50,668 nt of DNA from Candidatus Acidiferrales bacterium (lineage in GTDB: Bacteria; Acidobacteriota; Terriglobia; Acidiferrales; UBA7541), in assembly GCA_025451835.1 (NCBI GenBank), contig JANWJR010000032.1, positions 1-50,668 on the forward strand, given 5' to 3'. The translations under genes were made by a program, and so were the position numbers. The notes under the pieces are model-generated. The model had not been told where the DNA came from. It worked only from the letters and a program-made list of their open reading frames with translations, and did no database searches. This document shows, piece by piece, positions 1 through 7,891 of this stretch. Numbering within the stretch: position 1 is the first letter of the stretch; each line of letters opens with the position of its first letter.

Positions 1-1503
1 CGATTCTTCGAACATTTCGTTGCGCGCGTTGGAAGCCTCGGAAACGCCGTCTGAATAAATCACCAGATAATCTCCTGGCTCGAGCTGTACGCGCGCGCTC
101 TCGTAGTCCGCCTCCGGAAACATGCCCACCGGAAAATTAGCCGAGGCCAGGCTTTCGAGCGCTCCTGAACGGCGCCGCAGCAGCGGCGGAACGTGGCCCG
201 CGTTCACATACTCGAAGCGGCCCGACTTGTCGAGAATCCCATAGAAGACGGTGGCGTAGCGATCGTCGCCGCTGCGCTCGCAGAGATACTGATTCACGCG
301 CGAAAAAATCGCGGTCAGCGCAATGTCCATAGCGGCTGTGGTGAAGAAAACGCCTTGCAGTAAAGTTGCAAGCAGCGCCGCCGAGATCCCCTTTCCTGAA
401 ACATCGCCCACGAAAAATCCGTGACGCCCGCCGCCAAGCTCGATTACGTCGAAGCAGTCGCCTCCCACGGAATGGCACGCGAGAGTCGCGCCTGCCACGG
501 CGACGTTCGGAAGGTTCGGCAATGATTTCGGCAGAAGCTGCCGCTGAATCTGGCTGGCAATTTCGATTTCGTGATCGAGCCGGGCTTTGGCGCGCGAGGC
601 CGCAAACAGTCGCGCGTTTTCAACCACCGTGGCCGCTTCCCTCGCCAGGCTGCGCAGCACTTCGCGATCGAGATCGGAGAACGCGCTGGATGGAATATGG
701 CTATCGAGATAGAGTACGCCGAGCAATTCTCCCTGGCGCGTCGAAATCGTCGCATCCAGGGTGTCGATCACCGGAAGCTTGGCCACGGGAATCGCCACCA
801 CCGTTCGCAACGCCAGACGCGCAATGCTTTCGTTCTGCCCCGCGCTGGATTCCTCGCCCATGTCGCTGACGATCAACTCACGGCGCGTGTCCCCCACTCG
901 CTTTACCACGCTCTGCGACACCTGCAATTGCTCGGGCTGCAGCGTGCCTCGTTGCGCATCCCGCGCGACGGCAGTTTGCATTTCGCCGGAGGGGTTCGCG
1001 AGCAGCAGCACGCCACGCTCGGTGCGCGTCAGTTGGATGGCCGCATCGACCACGGCCGTCAGCACATCTTCGAGCGACAATGCCGTGCCCATCGTTCGCG
1101 CCACTTCGAGCAGAACTCCCAGGTGATATAGCTCGCGCGATCCCGGCTGCGTGGGCGCTGGCGCCTCCACCCGCTCGACCAACTCCTCAATCGTCGCGCC
1201 TTCCCCGAGGTACAAAAGCTTGTAAGAATCCGCCATGCCGAAATCGATGCTGTCTTTCGGCTGGAGCTCGCGCCGGAGAACCTTTTCCCCGTTGATGAAC
1301 GTTCCGTGCCGGCTGCCCAAGTCTTCCAGGACCCAATGATCGTCTTCGGACAGTATCTGTGCTTGCTGGCGGCTGATGCGGCTGTCTCGCAGCATCAATT
1401 CGCTGCCAGCTTGCCGCCCGATTCGAAATGGCGACTCGGAGATCAGCGTCTCGCGGCGGACGCCGCTTGGTTCGATAACGACAAGTCTGGGAGGCCGTGC
1501 CAT
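1..1503 (-). CDS. FHA-GAF-SpoIIE (PP2C-type) serine phosphatase, partial
   Basis: Read by direct translation of the minus strand from ATG at 1503; the frame stays open to the window edge, so the C-terminus is missing. Domains in order: an FHA phosphothreonine-binding domain (residues about 5-100, with RIGR, SRISRQQ and LGSRHGTFING), a GAF domain (about 130-300), and a SpoIIE/RsbU-type phosphatase (about 320 onward). The phosphatase shows QIQRQLLP, the metal-binding GGDCFDV and GDVSGKG motifs, NAGHVPPLL and IYSDGVSEA. Such proteins usually dephosphorylate anti-sigma-factor antagonists, with FHA and GAF as sensory inputs. No transmembrane segment is visible, so it should be cytoplasmic. It lies 163 bp downstream of the pseudo-receiver gene on the same strand. 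Its target cannot be told from this window. Confidence 0.9.
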   Translation of the reverse strand, partial: MARPPRLVVIEPSGVRRETLISESPFRIGRQAGSELMLRDSRISRQQAQILSEDDHWVLEDLGSRHGTFINGEKVLRRELQPKDSIDFGMADSYKLLYLGEGATIEELVERVEAPAPTQPGSRELYHLGVLLEVARTMGTALSLEDVLTAVVDAAIQLTRTERGVLLLANPSGEMQTAVARDAQRGTLQPEQLQVSQSVVKRVGDTRRELIVSDMGEESSAGQNESIARLALRTVVAIPVAKLPVIDTLDATISTRQGELLGVLYLDSHIPSSAFSDLDREVLRSLAREAATVVENARLFAASRAKARLDHEIEIASQIQRQLLPKSLPNLPNVAVAGATLACHSVGGDCFDVIELGGGRHGFFVGDVSGKGISAALLATLLQGVFFTTAAMDIALTAIFSRVNQYLCERSGDDRYATVFYGILDKSGRFEYVNAGHVPPLLRRRSGALESLASANFPVGMFPEADYESARVQLEPGDYLVIYSDGVSEASNARNEMFEES

Positions 1504-1666
1504 GATCGGTGAAGGTCGCCGCGGTTCGAGTAACTATTCTCCGCGAGCGATGCTCATGGTAGGTAAACGGGCGAGGGAAGTAAATACCCAGGGTCCGAAT
1601 CATTCAATGTCCCGCCGAAAGTAGACTGCGGGAGGCTAGCCGTCTCTCTCCATCGGTAGTTTTCGC

Positions 1667-2329
1667 TTACGCGGATTTCACGCAATGTGCTTCCCACGAG
1701 TTGCCGAGGCGGCGAACCGTCTCGCGCAGGCGCACGGCGAGGTCCACGACGGTTTGAAGGCGCTGGGCGTCCACCGAATGCAGCCGTTCCCGGTGCGCGA
1801 GAACGAGTTCGGCATTGCCCAGAACTCCGGTGAGTGGGTTATTGATTTCGTGGCGAAAGATTTCGGCGACGTCGCCTGGAAGCTCCTTCCATGGCGGCCC
1901 AACGGCTCCCTCCGACCGCTCCGCCCATCGCAACCGGCGTTCGATCAACGCCGCCGCCAGCGGAATGTAATCTCCAGCGCGAGCCACGAAGTCGACGTCG
2001 CCTTCCGCCACCAGCCGGGCGACTTCCACCTGGCGCTCGGCGGGGCCAAGAACGACGACGGGCGCGGTTTCCGTCAGTTGCCGAAGCGGCACGGCGAGCG
2101 AGACGCCGTCGACCAATGAAGCATCGAACAAAATCACGCGGGGAAATGTGCGGCTCGCCAGTTCGCGGAGATCCGCGAACGTCTCAACGATCGCCACTCG
2201 CCGGAACCCGCCAAAGCGCTCCATCTCGCGCGCAAGGCGGGCCGCGGGTTCGACGCCGGCGATTCCGGCTAGCGCCGGCCAGTCCGCCAAGCTTTCGGTT
2301 CCCACGGCGGCCATGCTTGTCATTCTCAA
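1667..2329 (-). CDS. Pseudo-receiver plus DHp (HisKA-like) protein lacking an ATPase domain
   Basis: 220 aa. The first half reads like a degenerate receiver fold: VILFDASLVDG keeps an aspartate where the phosphoacceptor would be, but the acidic pair of strand 1 and the usual KP pair are not recognisable. The second half has a histidine-kinase H-box (FRHEINNPLTGVLGNAELVL), then a second helix and the stop; no N, G1 or G2 box of an HATPase follows. It therefore cannot phosphorylate itself in the usual way. Its ATG overlaps the TGA of the upstream hybrid kinase by 4 bp (ATGA), so the two are probably translationally coupled. Likely a phosphotransfer or dimerisation partner of that kinase; this role is inferred. 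Confidence 0.8.
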   Translation of the reverse strand: MRMTSMAAVGTESLADWPALAGIAGVEPAARLAREMERFGGFRRVAIVETFADLRELASRTFPRVILFDASLVDGVSLAVPLRQLTETAPVVVLGPAERQVEVARLVAEGDVDFVARAGDYIPLAAALIERRLRWAERSEGAVGPPWKELPGDVAEIFRHEINNPLTGVLGNAELVLAHRERLHSVDAQRLQTVVDLAVRLRETVRRLGNSWEAHCVKSA

Positions 2330-4365
2330 TTCCGTGAATCCGCAGTTTGTTCGGGCAGCGGGCTCGCTGCGATCGCTGCCGCATGCGAGGAACCGGAAAC
2401 CAGTAGGCGATGCACGGCCAGCTTTAATTCCTCGACAAGAAACGGCTTTGCAAGATATGGCGCCCGGTGCGACTCGAGAAATTTCTGCGTGCGCGGGGAC
2501 AGCGTATCGCCGGTGATAAAAAGGATGTGGTCCTGCAAGGGACTGGCTGTCCGCACCAGCGCGTCGTAAAACGCGGGGCCATCCAGGCGCGGCATGCGCA
2601 GATCGCAGATCACGATGTCGTAACGTCCGCGCGACAGGCGCGTCAACCCCTCCTGGCTGTCGAGAACGGCGTCGACGTTGTGGCCCTCCTCGCGGAGCAC
2701 GTCGGCGATCAATTGGGCGATCGCCGGCTCATCTTCCACCACCAGCACGCGGCCCCAGTGAACGGATACGGGCTCGCGGTCCGGCGCCGAAGATGGCCGC
2801 GAGCCGCTGTCATCTTGCGCCGCCGCGACAACCGGAAGTTCGACCGTGAATTTCGCGCCCGCGCCGCGCTGGCTTTCGAACAGCACTTCACCATCGTGCT
2901 GCTGCACGATCCCATAAACAATCGAAAGTCCGAGCCCGGTCCCCACGCCAGGCGGCTTTGTCGTGAAAAAGGGATCGAATATGCGCGACGCGATTTCCGG
3001 CGGAATCCCGGGGCCGTCGTCGGAAATTTCCAGGCAAATCCTCCGCCCGGCCGCCAGCCGCGTGCGCACCCATATGCGCCCTTGCCCGCGGCCTTCCAGC
3101 AACGCCTGCTCGGAGTTCGCAAGAAGATTCACGACAACCTGTTGAAGCTGATGAGCATCGGCCATGGTTGCCGGGAGGTCCGCACCCAGCTCGCATTCAA
3201 CCCGAATGTTCTCGACCTTTAATTCGTAACTCCTCAGCGCGAGAGTGCGTTCCACGATTTCGTTCAGATGCACTCGCGTCCGTTCGGGTTTGTTTTCCCG
3301 CGCAAAGTACAGCAGGTTTTTTACAATGTGCCGGGCCCGCTCGGCTTCCTGAAACACTTTGTTCGCCTCCGAAAGTTGCGGCTGCATCTGGCTGTGGCTC
3401 AACAGAAGCTGGGCGTACCCCATGATGGCGGTGAGCGGGTTGTTCAACTCGTGCGCGATGCCGGACACGAATTGTCCGAGCGCGGCTAATCTCTCGGTCT
3501 GCAGCATCTTGGTCTGGATTTGCCTCTGCGCCTGCCGCTCGCCGGTAACATCCTTGTAGACCTCGATCCAGCCGGCCACACGGCCTTCCGCGTCGAGCGC
3601 CGGCCGGGAAAAACGCTCCAGGACGCGTCGCGCTGGCCGCGTGATTTCCAGTTCATCGTGCGCTGGATCGCGTTCTCCCCGCGCAAAGGCTCTCCACGGC
3701 GCGGAAAAAGCTTTCGGATCGCGGAATTTTCCTGCCATTAACTGCTCGAGTTCGTCAAAATCATCAACTTTGGATGCGTTTCGCCGACCGAGGCCGAAAA
3801 GTTCTTCAAATCGCGCGTTCGCAAACCGCAAACGGCCCAGTGGATCGAGTATGATCACGCCGGTCGGCACGGAGTCGAGCACGCTGCGGAGTTCCGCCTC
3901 GAACTGCTGGCACTTTCCCTCGGAGCGGTAAGCCGCGGAGCCCTCCTCAAGGCACAGGACCAAATCGTGGCGAACGGGCAACACCGTCCGCAGCGTGATC
4001 CGTACCGGAAACCCCGTCGCAAGCAATCCGTCGACGCGTGTGTGGCTGGCCCGGGTGGAGCCTTGCGCGAACATTGCCCCAATCCCACTTCCAAGCGGCT
4101 GCGAGAAAAAATGATCGAACTCCATTTGTTGCGGGCTGGCGTCCTTGAATCTCAGCATTTCCGAAGCTCGGCGGTTCGCGCGACGTATGACGCCCTGAGA
4201 ATCTATTATCACCAGTGCCTCGGCGCTTGCGTCAAACAGTGCGCGGAACGACGGATCGTAGTCAAACTGGGACGGAACGAGCCTTCCAAGCTCGATCGTG
4301 CCGTCACGGGAGCCGCGCGGCGGTTCTTCTTTGTTCGACAAACGGGCGCGCTCCCATTCTTTCAT
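2326..4365 (-). CDS. Hybrid sensor histidine kinase (PAS-PAS-HisKA-HATPase-REC)
   Basis: 679 aa, no transmembrane segment, so a soluble sensor kinase. Two PAS domains (about 38-150 and 155-280; ALVIIDSQGVIRRANRRASE and GVIILDPLGRLRFANARFEE) precede the DHp helix with the H-box SGIAHELNNPLTAIMGY (His 305). The ATPase domain has NLLANSEQAL (N-box), DDGPGIPPE (G1), FFTTKPPGVGTGLGLS (F/G2). A C-terminal receiver starts near 541 with VVEDE, an acceptor aspartate in VICDLRMPRLDG, and LAKPF. It starts 4 bp after a possible small membrane ORF and overlaps the DHp-only gene at its 3' end. The receiver could pass phosphate on to that DHp protein. Signal unknown. Confidence 0.93.
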   Translation of the reverse strand: MKEWERARLSNKEEPPRGSRDGTIELGRLVPSQFDYDPSFRALFDASAEALVIIDSQGVIRRANRRASEMLRFKDASPQQMEFDHFFSQPLGSGIGAMFAQGSTRASHTRVDGLLATGFPVRITLRTVLPVRHDLVLCLEEGSAAYRSEGKCQQFEAELRSVLDSVPTGVIILDPLGRLRFANARFEELFGLGRRNASKVDDFDELEQLMAGKFRDPKAFSAPWRAFARGERDPAHDELEITRPARRVLERFSRPALDAEGRVAGWIEVYKDVTGERQAQRQIQTKMLQTERLAALGQFVSGIAHELNNPLTAIMGYAQLLLSHSQMQPQLSEANKVFQEAERARHIVKNLLYFARENKPERTRVHLNEIVERTLALRSYELKVENIRVECELGADLPATMADAHQLQQVVVNLLANSEQALLEGRGQGRIWVRTRLAAGRRICLEISDDGPGIPPEIASRIFDPFFTTKPPGVGTGLGLSIVYGIVQQHDGEVLFESQRGAGAKFTVELPVVAAAQDDSGSRPSSAPDREPVSVHWGRVLVVEDEPAIAQLIADVLREEGHNVDAVLDSQEGLTRLSRGRYDIVICDLRMPRLDGPAFYDALVRTASPLQDHILFITGDTLSPRTQKFLESHRAPYLAKPFLVEELKLAVHRLLVSGSSHAAAIAASPLPEQTADSRN

Positions 4366-4369
4366 CAGT

Positions 4370-4504
4370 TCATCTGCCCGAGCCCATGACGATCCAATAG
4401 CTGCACAGGAGGGCGAGAAAGATCGCGATTGCGTACGTGGTTATGCTGCGCGCAACCGCGAACAAACGCCGGTATCGGAAGAAATCAATGTACTGGACGG
4501 GCAC
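4370..4504 (-). CDS. Possible small single-helix membrane protein
   Basis: 44 aa if started at GTG 4504; the open frame extends to a TTG at 4588. The C-terminal half is strongly hydrophobic (ITTYAIAIFLALLCSYWIVM) after a basic stretch (FRYRRLFAVARS), which would orient it with the N-terminus inside. The stop lies 4 bp before the ATG of the hybrid kinase, a spacing typical of coupled genes. No good ribosome binding site was found, and no homolog is recognised. It could equally be chance hydrophobicity in the kinase leader. Confidence 0.3.
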   Translation of the reverse strand: MPVQYIDFFRYRRLFAVARSITTYAIAIFLALLCSYWIVMGSGR

Positions 4505-4713
4505 GCCCGGTCTCTTGCATACGCGAGGCCAAGCCGCGCAATCACGTAAGGTGCGTCCGTGCAACGGTTTGAGTCGGAGAGGAACCAATCTGGTAAATCG
4601 CGGATTCCCACTTCAGAACTGGTGATTCCCTGACTGGAAAGCGCCATGATGGAAAAAATGACGAGCGAATCCGTGACGGCTAATAAAAAGATGCGATGTC
4701 GGGACGAGGCGGT

Positions 4714-6111
4714 TCAATTCGACTGCGGACGAGATTCGTATTCTTTTAGCTTTCGATACAGAGTGGTTTTGCCGATGCCGAGCAAGCGCGCGGCCGCCAG
4801 CTTGTCTCCGCCAGCCTCTTGCAACGCGCGCCGAATCGCGCGCCGTTCGAGTTCGTCGAGCGGGAGAATTTCGTCGTCCTGGGAAATTCGTTCTCCGGCA
4901 GCGAGTTGCAAGTTCGACGGCAAGTCGCCCACGTGCAGGATCGGCCCCGAGCCGAGAGCGACGGCACGCTCGATGGCATTCTCGAGCTCTCGCACGTTGC
5001 CTGGCCAGTCGTAGGTCATGAATCTCGCCATGGCTTCGGCGGAAACGATTCGAGGGGAGTGGCTTTCGGAGCTGAATTTCTCAAGAAACGAATTTACCAG
5101 CACGGGAATATCGGACTTGCGCTCGCGAAGCGGCGGCACCTTGATCTGCACCACGTTCAACCGGAAATAAAGATCCTGGCGGAAGCCGCCTTGCCGGACC
5201 GCGGTTTCCAGATCGCGGTTGGTTGCCGCGATTACGCGCATTGTCACGGTAACTCGGTCAGTCGAGCCCACCGGCTTGATCTCTTTTTCCTGCAGCGCGC
5301 GCAGAAGCTTGGCTTGCAGATCGACGGGCAAGTCGCCGATTTCGTCGAGGAAGAGCGTTCCACCGTCAGCAGATTCCATCAATCCCTGCTTGTTGCTCGT
5401 TGCGCCGGTAAAAGCCCCTTTCACATAGCCAAAGAGTTCCGATTCGATCAGCGTCGGAACCAGCGCCGAGCAGTCCACCGGGACGAAGGGTTTGTGCTTC
5501 CGCGAACCCATAAAGTGAATCGAACGCGCCACCAGCTCTTTCCCGGTGCCGCTCTCGCCCAGAATCAGCACCGGATAGTTGTGCTGGCTCACTTTCTCGA
5601 TCAGCCGGTACACGCGCTGCATTCGCTGCGAAGTGCCAGTCAGCCCGCCGAATCCGGGACGGCTGCGAAGCTGCTCGCGAAGAACGCGGTTTTCCTGGTC
5701 GATTTCCAGAGAACGCACCACCCGCTTCAATTTGCTGCGGAGCTCGGAAATGTGGAAAGGCTTCGTGACGTAATCGGCGGCGCCCATGCGGGTTGCTTCG
5801 ACGGCGCTCTCAATCGTGCCGTACTGCGTCAGCACCACGACCGCCGTCTGCGGGTAACCCTCCCGGACCTTTTTCAGTAGCTCGATCCCGCCCATCTGCG
5901 GAACTCGCAAATCGGTGATGACAATGTCCACCGGAAAACGGTCTAGGATTTCGAGAGCCTGTTCGGTGGTCGAGGCAATGCTCGCGCGCAGCCCGGATTC
6001 CGTGACCACCTCGAGGCAGAGATTCCGGCTGGCGTCCTCATCATCCACAATGAGGACAACCATCGGTTGTTCGATCGCCCGTGCAGTCTCTGTGCCGGCT
6101 GCGGATGACAT
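4714..6111 (-). CDS. NtrC-family sigma-54-dependent response regulator
   Basis: 465 aa with the full three-part build. An N-terminal receiver (about 17-135) has IVDDED, the acceptor aspartate in VITDLRVPQMGG, and VTKPF. A central AAA+ domain (about 155-385) has Walker A GESGTGKE, the sigma-54 contact loop GAFTGA, Walker B GGTLFLDEIGDL, and the arginine-bearing FRQDLYFRLNV. A Fis-type helix-turn-helix closes it (about 425-460, AARLLGIGKTTLYRKLKEY). It activates promoters of sigma-54 RNA polymerase when phosphorylated. The ATG is preceded by AGGAG at a 4-nt spacing, which fixes the start. It is separated by 348 bp from the kinase operon downstream and is divergent from a second regulator of the same family. 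Confidence 0.95.
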   Translation of the reverse strand: MSSAAGTETARAIEQPMVVLIVDDEDASRNLCLEVVTESGLRASIASTTEQALEILDRFPVDIVITDLRVPQMGGIELLKKVREGYPQTAVVVLTQYGTIESAVEATRMGAADYVTKPFHISELRSKLKRVVRSLEIDQENRVLREQLRSRPGFGGLTGTSQRMQRVYRLIEKVSQHNYPVLILGESGTGKELVARSIHFMGSRKHKPFVPVDCSALVPTLIESELFGYVKGAFTGATSNKQGLMESADGGTLFLDEIGDLPVDLQAKLLRALQEKEIKPVGSTDRVTVTMRVIAATNRDLETAVRQGGFRQDLYFRLNVVQIKVPPLRERKSDIPVLVNSFLEKFSSESHSPRIVSAEAMARFMTYDWPGNVRELENAIERAVALGSGPILHVGDLPSNLQLAAGERISQDDEILPLDELERRAIRRALQEAGGDKLAAARLLGIGKTTLYRKLKEYESRPQSN

Positions 6112-6484
6112 TTCGCTCCTCGGTTTCCCTTTTTTGAACTCTCCTGCAAATTAATAGCCAAACACGTAAAGCCCACGATTGCCTCGAACGCGGCCTTTTT
6201 TGCAATCGACCGGTGTGTTCTCAATGAAACTCTATTTCCAAATTGGGAATAATAGCAAGACCGTAATAATACTCATCTCGATAAGCCTCTTACCTCCGCT
6301 GGCGTGCAGCTTCGGGAATTAGGACCAGTTCAAAATGGGAATCTATCTCCCGAATTCACGAAGCAATTCGGAAAGCCATCGCGTCTCACGCGCAAGTCGC
6401 ACCTCTCCCTTACGATCCAGTTTGGGTTCTTTCCAGCCCGTGTTCCCTTGGCATTCTCGACGACTGCTGGTAGATTCACTCCTG
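6112..6484. other. Divergent intergenic region between two NtrC-type regulator genes
   Basis: 373 bp between divergent starts at 6111 and 6485. It is more AT-rich than the genes around it, especially 6200-6300. I looked for a GG-N10-GC sigma-54 promoter on both strands and found none with correct spacing. It contains an imperfect inverted repeat (6235-6249, separate entry). No convincing ORF; the plus-strand frame upstream of 6485 is open from 6335 but has no receiver homology. Confidence 0.5.
6235..6249. promoter_or_regulatory. Imperfect inverted repeat, possible operator
   Basis: TTTCCAA-A-TTGGGAA, a 15-bp inverted repeat with one mismatch, about midway between the two divergent regulator genes. 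This is the position and size expected of a dimeric regulator site, but it is seen once only and is AT-rich, so chance is possible. Confidence 0.25.
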
Positions 6485-7891
6485 ATGGCCCCTGACAACT
6501 CATCCCTGCATCGTATACTCATCGTCGAGGACGAGGAAAATGCGCGGAAGGGCTACGAGGCTCTACTTCGTAAGTGGAATTGTGAGGTATTGGGAGTCGC
6601 AAGCGGCGAGGATGCACTCGCGAAATTTCAAGAGTTCGACCCGGGCGTGATCCTCGCCGACGTCGAACTGCCAGGAATGAACGGCCTCGAATTGCTGCGA
6701 CATCTCGGGGAGGAAACGCAGCGTATCCCAGTGATCATCATCACCGGCCGGGGCAGCGACGAACGCTCCGTGCAGGCCATCGAAGCCGGAGCGTTCTGGT
6801 ACATCGAAAAGCCGCTGAAGCCGCCGGTCTTGCGTGCCCTGCTGGATCGCGCGCTCGGCCGGGTTCGAGACCACAAAGCAGTTCAGGCGCTCACGCGCGA
6901 GCTTCGCGACGCCGGAAAACTCGGAACGCTGGTGGGTAGCTCGCCGCCGATGCAGGACGTGATGCGTCAAGTGGAAATGGCCGCGCCGTCCACGGCTTCG
7001 GTGCTGGTGACCGGCGAGACCGGTTCCGGAAAGGAAATGGTGGCGCGGTCGATTCATATGCTATCGCCGCGCGCCGGTCGGCCTTTTGTCGCCATCAATT
7101 GCTCCGCCATTCCAGAGTCGCTCATGGAGAGCGAAATCTTTGGCCACGAGAGGGGCGCTTTTACGGGCGCGGCCGAGCGGCGAATCGGATGTTTCGAACT
7201 GGCCGATGGCGGCACGCTCCTGCTGGACGAAATCGGCGAGATGCCCGCCGCGACGCAGACTAAGTTGCTGCGCGTCCTCGAAGATCGCAAGGTTCGCCGG
7301 CTGGGAAGCAAGGTCGAAACGCCCGTGGACGTGCGCGTGCTCGCCGCGACGAATAAAAACCCCGACCAAGCCGTAGCCGATCGTCTCTTGCGCCAGGACC
7401 TTTATTTCCGGCTGAACGTGTTTCACATCCACCTGCCTCCGCTCCGCGAGCACAAGGACGATTTGCCGTTTCTCGTCGAACATCTGCTTGCCGACATCTC
7501 CACAAAGCACAACAAGAAAGTGTCGGGCGTGGGCGCGGAAGTTATGGAGATGTTTAAGTCCTACCCGTGGCCCGGCAATGTGCGCGAGCTGCGCAACGTT
7601 CTCGAACGAGCGGCCATCGCATGCGATCGGGGAATCATTGCGCGCCAGCACCTTCCGTCGGATTTCGGACGCGTACCAACAATGGCAACCAATGCGCTGA
7701 CCGCAGTCCGCTTTCCCGTGGGAACCACCGTGGACGCCATGGAACGCGAGCTCATCCTGCAAACGCTCGCGGCCACCAGCCAGAATAAAACCCGCGCCGC
7801 GGAGTTGCTGGGCATCAGCCTCAAGACGCTGCACAACAAACTGAAGGAGTACGAGGCGGGGCGGACAGATGCGTCTCAGCCTGAAAACTAA
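6485..7891 (+). CDS. NtrC-family sigma-54-dependent response regulator
   Basis: 468 aa from ATG 6485, where the receiver fold begins at once (HRILIVEDEENARKGYEALL); the frame is open upstream to 6335 but that extension has no domain. Receiver (about 8-125) has the acceptor aspartate in VILADVELPGMNG and the IEKPL lysine. AAA+ domain (about 145-375): GETGSGKE, GAFTGA, GGTLLLDEIGEM, LRQDLYFRLNV. Fis-type HTH at the C-terminus (AAELLGISLKTLHNKLKEYE). It overlaps the following kinase gene by 23 bp and forms with it and the lipoprotein gene a tight plus-strand operon, so the kinase is very likely its partner. Confidence 0.94.
   Translation: MAPDNSSLHRILIVEDEENARKGYEALLRKWNCEVLGVASGEDALAKFQEFDPGVILADVELPGMNGLELLRHLGEETQRIPVIIITGRGSDERSVQAIEAGAFWYIEKPLKPPVLRALLDRALGRVRDHKAVQALTRELRDAGKLGTLVGSSPPMQDVMRQVEMAAPSTASVLVTGETGSGKEMVARSIHMLSPRAGRPFVAINCSAIPESLMESEIFGHERGAFTGAAERRIGCFELADGGTLLLDEIGEMPAATQTKLLRVLEDRKVRRLGSKVETPVDVRVLAATNKNPDQAVADRLLRQDLYFRLNVFHIHLPPLREHKDDLPFLVEHLLADISTKHNKKVSGVGAEVMEMFKSYPWPGNVRELRNVLERAAIACDRGIIARQHLPSDFGRVPTMATNALTAVRFPVGTTVDAMERELILQTLAATSQNKTRAAELLGISLKTLHNKLKEYEAGRTDASQPEN

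Noticed and set aside
6420-6484. TTGGCATTCTCGACGACTGCTGG, resembling a sigma-54 promoter before the regulator at 6485
   Set aside because: The GG and GC elements are 14 bases apart; functional sigma-54 promoters need 10.
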